Below, in pieces: positions 1 to 6,236 of a DNA stretch of 9,878 nt (position 1 is the first letter of the stretch; the number at the start of each line of letters is the position of its first letter). The notes under the pieces were generated by a model. It did not search any database. It saw only the letters and a list, made by a program, of their open reading frames with translations, and was not told where the DNA came from. Origin of the DNA: CAIYHK01 sp964638795 (GTDB taxonomy: Bacteria; Actinomycetota; Acidimicrobiia; Acidimicrobiales; Ilumatobacteraceae); assembly GCA_964638795.1 (NCBI GenBank), contig CAZXAX010000060.1, positions 1 through 9,878 of the forward strand, read 5' to 3'. The position numbers and the translations under genes are program-made.

Positions 1-313
1 TGGCGAGTAGAGCCAAAGGCGGCACAAAATATGACAACACAAAGTGTTGCACCATGTGCACCGAGTACAGATACTCCTCGGCAATGTCATGCGTTGGCCA
101 GTCGGTTGCGAACCACAAAAGCCCAATGCCCACCACGAACGCATAAGTGTTCTTGCGCGAAACGACCACTGCGCCTTTGGGCAACGCGCGTGGCCCGATT
201 ACTCGCACTGCATAGATGTAGGCCGCAATTACTGCCGCAATCAAAATCCATACTTCAAGATGAAGTTGGAATCGCCAAGGATTAGCGAAGGGTTCGGCGG
301 TGGCGCCAAACAT
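1..313 (-). CDS. ctaG: Cytochrome c oxidase assembly factor, CtaG/caa3 family (partial, 3' end outside window)
   Basis: This reading frame starts at ATG 313-311 and runs off the left edge without a stop, giving 104 codons. The family (caa3-type CtaG, a polytopic membrane protein unrelated to Cox11) is needed for forming active caa3 oxidase and is thought to act at the copper centre. Visible are a first membrane helix near residues 18-40, a second near 57-70, and then the family signature region: TDWPTHDIAEEY at 70-81, followed by SVHMVQHF at 84-91 and a proline-bearing helix (YFVPPLALL). His75, His86 and His90 are candidate metal-binding residues. The start lies 12 bases after the subunit IV stop, with GGGA a few bases upstream as a weak ribosome site, so it is the last visible gene of the operon. 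The usual length of the family is near 280-300 residues, so about two thirds lies outside. The family call is by recognition of the VHMVQH region. Confidence 0.85.
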   Translation of the reverse strand, partial: MFGATAEPFANPWRFQLHLEVWILIAAVIAAYIYAVRVIGPRALPKGAVVVSRKNTYAFVVGIGLLWFATDWPTHDIAEEYLYSVHMVQHFVLSYFVPPLALLA

Positions 314-325
314 TGTCGTTCCCAA

Positions 326-652
326 TCAGGAAATGAAGAACTTGAAGGTTGCTAGCGCAACGGCATAGACCGAAACCGCTAGTCCAAGCCCGGTGTAAAA
401 CATCAAGCTGAAGACCTTGCTGTCGAACTTGAGATGCATGAAGTAGCTCACAACCATCACAAACTTGATCACCATCATGATCAAAAGCGATGGCAAAAAT
501 AGCGGTCCAAAATCGACGTAGTAGGTGGAGACTTCAAGGGCAGTGATTGCAGCCAAGATCAGTGCGATACGGATGTACTTCGCATCGGTCATCGCGTGAT
601 CGTGCGCATCGGCGTGGTCGTGTTCTGTTACTTGGTCCGTGGTTGTGTTCAT
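326..652 (-). CDS. ctaF: Cytochrome c oxidase subunit IV (prokaryotic COX4 family)
   Basis: A 108-residue small membrane subunit of the oxidase. It has a charged, histidine-rich N-terminus (HDHADAHDHA at residues 11-20) and three membrane helices near 27-45, 52-73 and 83-106. The second helix carries VIKFVMVVSYFMHLKFD, the characteristic stretch of the prokaryotic subunit IV family (Pfam COX4_pro type). The subunit is not catalytic and is thought to stabilise the complex. It starts at ATG 652-650, 19 bases after the subunit III stop, with AGGGG six bases upstream. Its place after subunits II, I and III is the usual one. The His-rich head could bind metal, but nothing else supports that. The symbol ctaF follows Bacillus usage; coxD is also used. 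Confidence 0.9.
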   Translation of the reverse strand: MNTTTDQVTEHDHADAHDHAMTDAKYIRIALILAAITALEVSTYYVDFGPLFLPSLLIMMVIKFVMVVSYFMHLKFDSKVFSLMFYTGLGLAVSVYAVALATFKFFIS

Positions 653-671
653 TGCAAGCCCCTATCTCCGA

Positions 672-1277
672 TCAGGTCGGAATCAGATACACCAAGGTAA
701 AGATGACAATCCAGACGACGTCAACGAAGTGCCAATAGAGACCTACCATCTCAACAACTTCGGCTCGATCACCATGGATCTTGCTGCGCTTGTTGATTCC
801 AACCAGCGACATCAACATGATGACACCGATGGTCACGTGAACACCGTGGAATCCGGTGAGCGTGTAGAAGCTGGAGGAGAACAAGCTGGTCGTGAAGCCA
901 AGACCTTCGCGATAGAAGGCGGTGAATTCATAGACCTGACCACCAACAAATGTGGCACCAAGCAGCGCGGTTGCGGTGAGCCACAAGTTCATGTTGCGGT
1001 CGTCCTTGCGTTGCGCAGCAGATACCGCAAGCACCATGGTAAGTGACGACATGAGGAGCACGAACGACGACACCGAAGTGAATGGGATGTCGAAGATCTG
1101 GCCCGGGCGAGGACCCTCATTCACGCGTCCGCGGTAGAGCATGTAAGTGGAAATAAGCCCACCAAAGAGAAGGCATTCGGATCCGAGAAACAGCCACATT
1201 GCCAACTTCACATTGGATAAACCACTCGATGTGTGGTGAGCGGCGTGTTGGTCGTGGGCTACTGCAACATCAGCCAT
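672..1277 (-). CDS. ctaE: Cytochrome c oxidase subunit III
   Basis: A 201-residue subunit III of the aa3-type oxidase, a membrane subunit that stabilises subunit I and helps supply protons and oxygen. It lacks the first two helices of the seven-helix form and has five, near residues 23-48, 66-86, 97-119, 137-159 and 177-198. Signature residues are present: Glu117 in GGQVYEF, His144 and His147 in TGFHGVHV, and His183 and Asp186 in YWHFVDVVW. The frame stays open upstream to 1400, but I chose ATG 1277-1275. An AAGGAG sits ten bases before it, and the protein then begins just ahead of the conserved NVKLAMWLF helix, whereas the longer version adds 41 unconserved residues lying inside the subunit I gene. 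The start overlaps the end of subunit I by 8 bases, suggesting coupled translation. The N-terminus is His-rich (HDQHAAHH, 8-15). Confidence 0.95.
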   Translation of the reverse strand: MADVAVAHDQHAAHHTSSGLSNVKLAMWLFLGSECLLFGGLISTYMLYRGRVNEGPRPGQIFDIPFTSVSSFVLLMSSLTMVLAVSAAQRKDDRNMNLWLTATALLGATFVGGQVYEFTAFYREGLGFTTSLFSSSFYTLTGFHGVHVTIGVIMLMSLVGINKRSKIHGDRAEVVEMVGLYWHFVDVVWIVIFTLVYLIPT

Positions 1278-3258
1278 GGGATGCAAGCTCCTTGTTCGAA
1301 CCGTCTGCTGGCGGGTCATAGTCTTCGGGTTCTGCAGTTCCTGGCTCGAGGGACCAGCCGTACATCGCACGCAGAATTCCCAGCGCGCCGCCGACTGCAA
1401 CCACGCGGTTGTAGATCACTCCGATTCCAACAATGAAGATCGCTACCGACAACACAAGCGGCCAGTAGGACGGTGATGGTAAATGGATATGTGATTCGGC
1501 GTTCGCGGTCTGCTCGGCAAGAATGTCCTCGGCGGTGCGAACCTGCTTAATTTCACCTGTTGCTTCGTCTTCTTCGTATTTGCGGTGGAAGAACTCATCA
1601 AGATGGTGCACCGTTGGAATCGCATCAAAGTTGTGTTCCTTTGGCGGATTAGTGGTCATCCACTCCAGGCTGCGTGCGTCCCACGGATCAAGCGGGGAAA
1701 CTGGGCCCTTGCGCCAGGTGTAATAGATGTTGATGAGGAACAACAGGATTCCAAAGGCCAACACGAACGAGCCGATCGAAGCCACCATGTTCCAAAATCC
1801 GATATTGAAGAATCCCTCACCAGCACGATTTTCTGTCCATACATACATACGGCGTGGCTGGCCCTGCAGACCAATCATGTGCATCGGGCCGAATGTGAGG
1901 TTCATACCAGCGAACATCAGCCAGAAGGACCACTTACCAATGGTCTCATTCAGCATCTTTCCAAAAATCTTTGGCCACCAGTAATAGAAGCCAGCAAACA
2001 GACCAAAGATCGCGCCACCGAACAGCACGTAGTGGAAGTGCGCAACGATGTAATAGGTGTCGGTCTGCTGGGTATCAGACGGAGCTACCGAGTGAGTAAC
2101 GCCGGACAGACCACCAATGGTGAACAGCACGATCAGCGCAATCGCATAATGCATCGCCACGGTGTAGCGGATCTTGCCGCCCCACAGGGTCATGGTCCAG
2201 TTGATGATTTTCACACCGGTCGGAATAGCAATTGCCATCGTGGCAATTGAGAACACGGCGACCGATACTGGCCCGAGACCTGATGCAAACATGTGGTGAG
2301 CCCACACGCCCCAGCCCACAAGACCAATTGCGGCACCAGAGAAAACCACGAATGGATAGCCGAACAATGGTTTCTTAGAGAACACTGGCAGAACTTCGGA
2401 AATGATTCCGAAGCTCGGAAGGATGAGGACATACACCTCAGGGTGACCAAAGATCCAGAACATGTGCTGCCAAAGCAACGGGTCTGCACCCGCCTTCACG
2501 TCAAAGAACGTGGCATCAAAACTGCGCTGGAAGTTGAGCAAGAACAATGCAACGGTGATAACCGGGATCGCAAACAGCAAAAGGAACTGCACAACCGTGC
2601 TCAACCATGTGAAGATCGGCATCTTCATGAGGCTCATGCCAGGAGCGCGCATGTTCAACACGGTGACAATCAAGTTGATCGCACCAGTCAGTGATGCAAT
2701 ACCTGCAATCTGCAGACCGATAACCCAGAAGTCAACACCGTGGCTTGGTGAGAACAGCGGGCCAGAGTTCGGTGCATACATGAACCAACCGCCGTCGGCA
2801 GCGCCACCCAAGAACCAAGCGAGGTTGACCATGATTCCACCGGCGACGATGCACCAAAGACCAAAAGCATTGATGCGCGGGAATGCAACGTCTCGTGCGC
2901 CGATTTGCAGCGGAATGAAGTAGTTCGCAAACGCAGATGCCATCGGCATCACGAAGAGGAACACCATTGTGGTGGCGTGCATCGTGAACATCTGGTTGTA
3001 CGTGGATGCGTCGAGGATCTTGCCATCCGGGCCAGCGAGCTGGAGTCGGATAAGGAGTGCCTCGATACCGCCAACAATGAAGAAGAACATCGCCACGGCG
3101 CCATACATGATGCCGATCTTCTTGTGGTCAACGGTGAAAACCCATGACCGCCATCCAGTGGACGCAGTCGGGCGCTTCAACACGCCGAAAGCCGAAGTCG
3201 GAGTAACAGTGGGTGCTACCGATACTCCTTCAATTGCGGGACGCTCGATGATGGCCAT
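1270..3258 (-). CDS. ctaD: Cytochrome c oxidase subunit I (aa3 type, A1 family) with C-terminal two-helix extension
   Basis: The 662-residue catalytic subunit, which reduces O2 to water at heme a3/CuB and pumps protons. All metal ligands are visible: His94 and His409 (heme a), His407 (heme a3), and His272, His321 and His322 (CuB). Tyr276 in GHPEVY is the His-Tyr crosslink partner. Proton-channel residues of the A1 family are present: Asp123 and Asn130 in ARDVAFPRIN and Glu274 (D channel), and Lys350 in PTGVK (K channel). Arg469 and Arg470 in GQPRR match the heme-propionate arginines. Twelve core helices end near residue 515. After DPWDARSLEW (524-533) comes a charged linker, and near 599-635 two further helices (SYWPLVLSVAIFIVG onward), resembling a fused subunit IV seen in actinobacterial and related oxidases. 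It starts at ATG 3258, with GGGAG ten bases upstream and 16 bases after the subunit II stop. Also called coxA. Confidence 0.98.
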   Translation of the reverse strand: MAIIERPAIEGVSVAPTVTPTSAFGVLKRPTASTGWRSWVFTVDHKKIGIMYGAVAMFFFIVGGIEALLIRLQLAGPDGKILDASTYNQMFTMHATTMVFLFVMPMASAFANYFIPLQIGARDVAFPRINAFGLWCIVAGGIMVNLAWFLGGAADGGWFMYAPNSGPLFSPSHGVDFWVIGLQIAGIASLTGAINLIVTVLNMRAPGMSLMKMPIFTWLSTVVQFLLLFAIPVITVALFLLNFQRSFDATFFDVKAGADPLLWQHMFWIFGHPEVYVLILPSFGIISEVLPVFSKKPLFGYPFVVFSGAAIGLVGWGVWAHHMFASGLGPVSVAVFSIATMAIAIPTGVKIINWTMTLWGGKIRYTVAMHYAIALIVLFTIGGLSGVTHSVAPSDTQQTDTYYIVAHFHYVLFGGAIFGLFAGFYYWWPKIFGKMLNETIGKWSFWLMFAGMNLTFGPMHMIGLQGQPRRMYVWTENRAGEGFFNIGFWNMVASIGSFVLAFGILLFLINIYYTWRKGPVSPLDPWDARSLEWMTTNPPKEHNFDAIPTVHHLDEFFHRKYEEDEATGEIKQVRTAEDILAEQTANAESHIHLPSPSYWPLVLSVAIFIVGIGVIYNRVVAVGGALGILRAMYGWSLEPGTAEPEDYDPPADGSNKELASHG
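1288..1293 (-). promoter_or_regulatory. Shine-Dalgarno site of subunit III
   Basis: AAGGAG on the minus strand, ten bases before ATG 1277. It lies inside the end of the subunit I gene and decides the subunit III start against the upstream open frame reaching 1400. Confidence 0.7.
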
Positions 3259-3274
3259 CTTCTTTTATCTCCCG

Positions 3275-4507
3275 TTACTTGAGCGTGAGGAGATACGCCA
3301 TCAACTTGTCGATGTCGTCCTCCGTCAGGTTGAGGTTAGGCATTCCACGAGTGAGGCCACCCGTGTCTGCGAGTTTGGTTGGGTCTGCATACATCGGCTT
3401 CTTGGCTGGCGCATTACGCAACCAGTCACGCAGGTCAGCGACATTTAGGCACTCGGCTGAAACTCCAGCCAGATACTTGGCACCAAATTCCTCGGATGAG
3501 GAGTTCCAAACATTGTCGCGACAGGTCTTGTTCAAGAGATCCCACGTTGCTCCTGCAAAGGTGTTGCGCGACATGAACTTGGTGAGGTTCGGTGCAGCTC
3601 CTGCGAGCACGTTCTCTTCTGGTGCGGAGATGATTGGGTCGCCGTTGGCATTCTCAAGACCATTCACCTGGTGACAACGTGAGCACTGCGCAATAAACAC
3701 AGCTTCGCCCTCTTTCGCCAAGCCATCCGTTGGTGACTGGTACGCGGCAAGTTGCGCATCTACCCACTTTGCAAAGTCTTCCTTGGAGAGTGCGACGGCT
3801 TCCATACGCATGTTGGCATGGGACAAACCGCAGAACTCAGTGCACTGTCCTGCATAGATACCGGGTTCGTCTGCTTCGAGACGCAGTGTGTGCACGCGCC
3901 CTGGAACCGCATCGCGCTTGCCGTTTAGCGCTGGGATCCAGTACGAGTGGATGACATCGCGGCTGGTTTCACGCAACAAAACCTTGGTGCCCACTGGAAT
4001 CACCAACTGGCCCGAAGAAATGATCGGTGCGGAGATTCCGTCCTGCACTGGATAGTCGTACTCCCACCACCACTGCTGACCCGTGACGTTGATGATCATC
4101 TCTGTGTCATCGGTTTTGGCAAGATCAAAGACTGTGCGGGCTGTAAACACACCAACACCAGCAAGAATCAGCGCTGGGATCACGGTCATCGTGATTTCAA
4201 AAACTGGCTTGCCGTGGGTCTGGTGTGGGATTGGTTGCCCACGATCCTTGAACCTGAAAATGACAACGACAACTGCAACTAAAACAATCAGACCAACAAC
4301 ACCAGCAATTGCAAACACCGGCTTTTGCAGATCATCAATTTTCTGAGCGTTTTCACCTTTTGGCTGCCAAGTGTCCTGGGGTGCATTCTTTGCACAGCCA
4401 GCTAGAAACAGCGCGCCACTTAACCCGGCTAGGCCGGCAACTACGCGTCGCGGGTTTCGCTTCTTCACGGTTGGCTCCTTGATTTCCTCGACTGCTTTGC
4501 TCATCAT
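3275..4507 (-). CDS. ctaC: Cytochrome c oxidase subunit II, lipoprotein with CuA and fused cytochrome c domain (caa3 type)
   Basis: A 410-residue electron-entry subunit. A basic N-terminus and hydrophobic stretch lead to the lipobox LAGC (Cys38), so the mature protein is probably lipid-anchored. Two membrane helices follow near 63-84 and 102-122. The cupredoxin domain has the aromatic patch QQWWWEY near 144 and the full CuA set: His187, Cys222, Glu224, Cys226, His230 and Met233. A C-terminal cytochrome c domain starts near 262, with the heme-binding CSRCH (Cys275, Cys278, His279); Met389 in RGMPNL is the likely sixth ligand, with Met372 as an alternative. Between these lies a long insertion carrying two more cysteines (Cys329, Cys353). 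The start is uncertain: GTG 4510, ATG 4507 and ATG 4504 are consecutive. I chose ATG 4507, which overlaps the upstream TGA by one base. No clear Shine-Dalgarno is seen, so translation may be coupled. Also called coxB. Confidence 0.96.
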   Translation of the reverse strand: MMSKAVEEIKEPTVKKRNPRRVVAGLAGLSGALFLAGCAKNAPQDTWQPKGENAQKIDDLQKPVFAIAGVVGLIVLVAVVVVIFRFKDRGQPIPHQTHGKPVFEITMTVIPALILAGVGVFTARTVFDLAKTDDTEMIINVTGQQWWWEYDYPVQDGISAPIISSGQLVIPVGTKVLLRETSRDVIHSYWIPALNGKRDAVPGRVHTLRLEADEPGIYAGQCTEFCGLSHANMRMEAVALSKEDFAKWVDAQLAAYQSPTDGLAKEGEAVFIAQCSRCHQVNGLENANGDPIISAPEENVLAGAAPNLTKFMSRNTFAGATWDLLNKTCRDNVWNSSSEEFGAKYLAGVSAECLNVADLRDWLRNAPAKKPMYADPTKLADTGGLTRGMPNLNLTEDDIDKLMAYLLTLK

Positions 4508-5625
4508 CACGGAACAATCATTTCGATAGAAGTGCCTTCGATTCCGGGCACTGTCAAAGTGTACGGACCTTCGGCAAAAGTTGGCTTCTTGATTGTCACT
4601 GTGAGGATCTGTTTTCCACCTTTGCCAATCATCTGGGTGCAGGTCAAGTTGTCCTCTGTCACACCTTCAGCCACTGGCTCCTTGCCCAAGTATGCGGTGA
4701 GGCGGTGTTCTGTGTCATCAAGATTCTGGAACAGGATTGAGGTCGGGTTGGCGCGTGGCACAGTGATTTGCTTTTGCCCCTCACCAATGCCGACGACCTT
4801 GGCGGTGAGCTCGCCGTCTTTGAGAATCACTGTTGCGATAACTCCGGACTTGGATGACACCGTTCGCTCAACATGCTTGTCGTAATACTTGGACTTCTCT
4901 TCACCACATTCTTGGTGCGAGTAGTGGCCCTCTTCGGCGGCAACAACGAGTTCTTCGCGCTCACCAATGCCGAAGGTTGTGATACCTGCGGCCACTAGAC
5001 CGAGCGCTCCAACTGTGGCGATGGCGGCAACAGTTGTGGTGCGAATCGACGGCTTGAGAGAAAAGAGCGAAATCGCAAGAAGGATCAGGGTGGCGATCAC
5101 AATGAACAAAATCGCTGAACCATCTTTGGAAACAGCCAGCATGATCCGCGAGAACGAGATTGCAATTACTCCGGTAATCACTGTGGCAAGGATCGGGAAT
5201 TCCAGTGGGTTGAGAATTCGCTTGCGAGCAAGTGCATTGAACTTGCCATCAGCAGATGCCCGCTCGCTCCATGACTGAACAAGCCATTCGGCCAATGCGG
5301 CGAGTATCACGCCAATACCAATCACAAACACCAGAGGCTCAGTAACGATGCCGATGATGAGCACCACTAAACCAAGAGTGAGAGCAAGGGGCCATATTGA
5401 TGACGTTGGGGCGGAGTCAGCCGCAGCGGACGTGGTGGCATTCTCGGTAGCGCCTCCATCGCGTGATGCAAGCGACGCACCCGCGATAATGCCAGCGGAA
5501 ACCATCAGCCCAAGAAGAGCAACACATCCAAGTGCCACTTGGTCATTAGTGATCAAGAACACAACACTGACAATTGCTGCCAGTGTGGAGATTCCTAGGT
5601 AGAACTTCGAACCAGTCGTAAACAT
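4507..5625 (-). CDS. Polytopic membrane protein of the oxidase operon with cupredoxin-like C-terminal domain
   Basis: A 372-residue protein of no named function that I can assign. Hydrophobic segments near residues 8-26, 30-50, 77-94, 96-117, 141-162, 170-188 and 197-219 suggest about seven helices. The loop after the fourth carries LVQSWSERASAD and a NPLEFPIL stretch, which I associate with proteins beside cox genes in Acidimicrobiia (from memory). Residues about 260-372 form an extracytoplasmic beta-rich domain. Its run ITVPRANPTSILFQNLD followed by EHRLTAYLG (His307) looks like a cupredoxin core. Cys329 follows, but the C-x-H-x-Met copper loop of type 1 sites is absent, so copper binding is doubtful. 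The frame is open to 5691, but ATG 5625 lies 5 bases after the preceding stop and begins just before the first helix, so I prefer it. Its end overlaps the subunit II ATG by one base. Confidence 0.75.
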   Translation of the reverse strand: MFTTGSKFYLGISTLAAIVSVVFLITNDQVALGCVALLGLMVSAGIIAGASLASRDGGATENATTSAAADSAPTSSIWPLALTLGLVVLIIGIVTEPLVFVIGIGVILAALAEWLVQSWSERASADGKFNALARKRILNPLEFPILATVITGVIAISFSRIMLAVSKDGSAILFIVIATLILLAISLFSLKPSIRTTTVAAIATVGALGLVAAGITTFGIGEREELVVAAEEGHYSHQECGEEKSKYYDKHVERTVSSKSGVIATVILKDGELTAKVVGIGEGQKQITVPRANPTSILFQNLDDTEHRLTAYLGKEPVAEGVTEDNLTCTQMIGKGGKQILTVTIKKPTFAEGPYTLTVPGIEGTSIEMIVP

Positions 5626-5630
5626 CAGCC

Positions 5631-6236
5631 CTACTTCTGCACGTAGACAACTAGCCACACTGCTGTCATTGCAGCCGTGAGGATGTACCAATAAAGAGCG
5701 TGCCCGTAAACCGCATCACCATCAGTGACGCGACCACCAATCACACGGAACCAGGCGGCGACGCTGTAAACAACGCCGATAGTGATCAAGAGAGCGAGGA
5801 CACCGCAGATCGCAAAGAACATCGCACCATAAGCACTGTCGGCGACTCCGATTCCGATTTCGCGGAAGATGAAGAACTGCGCATTCAATGCTGCCAAACC
5901 AAAAAACCCGGTGAGGGCGAGCGCGATAGAAGCATGACTACGGTCGTGACGTCGAGCTGCGTAACTGGCCCATTGACCCATGACGCAAGCGACAACCAGC
6001 GTTACCAACATCACGTTGGCAGCCGTTTCTGGAATCACTACATCTGCCGGCAACCAGTCCTTGATGATCTTTAGGCCGTCAGAAGATTCACGTGTTGGTG
6101 CATCTGCACGAAACTTGAGCCAGATCGCAAGCATGCTGCCGATCATTGCGGCGATGCCGGCTCCAAATACTGCTGTACCGATAGTGATACGGCGGTTCGG
6201 TGATGGCTGGGGTCCTGCTGGCAACGCAATGCTCAT
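5631..6236 (-). CDS. Degenerate cytochrome c oxidase subunit III-like membrane protein
   Basis: A 201-residue protein, the same length as the true subunit III in this operon. It has five predicted helices near 18-40, 71-92, 103-124, 133-162 and 178-199. The overall pattern fits a heme-copper oxidase subunit III: a long first loop, a basic turn AARRHDR after helix 2, a late helix with TIGVVYSV, and a last helix starting ALYWY. The signature residues of the family are changed. The helix-3 Glu is replaced (AQFFIF where subunit III has GQVYEF), the GFHGVHV histidines are lost (ICGVLALLI), and YWHFVD becomes YWYILT. It starts at ATG 6236, overlapping the preceding gene by 4 bases (ATGA), with a strong GGAGGTG at 6247-6241. 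The frame is intact, so it is probably a working non-canonical subunit. The homology is judged by eye and is weaker than for the neighbours. Confidence 0.75.
   Translation of the reverse strand: MSIALPAGPQPSPNRRITIGTAVFGAGIAAMIGSMLAIWLKFRADAPTRESSDGLKIIKDWLPADVVIPETAANVMLVTLVVACVMGQWASYAARRHDRSHASIALALTGFFGLAALNAQFFIFREIGIGVADSAYGAMFFAICGVLALLITIGVVYSVAAWFRVIGGRVTDGDAVYGHALYWYILTAAMTAVWLVVYVQK

Noticed and set aside
1278..1400. A longer subunit III start at 1400.
   Set aside because: The added 41 residues are not family-like and lie inside the subunit I gene, and AAGGAG precedes ATG 1277.
1585..2250. A 221-codon open frame on the plus strand opposite subunit I.
   Set aside because: It lies wholly antisense to the well-supported catalytic subunit, has no recognisable motif, and its composition is that of a reverse-strand shadow.
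5626..5691. A longer start for the cupredoxin-tailed membrane protein at 5691.
   Set aside because: It would overlap the preceding gene by 61 bases and add a non-hydrophobic unconserved stretch, whereas ATG 5625 gives a 5-base gap.
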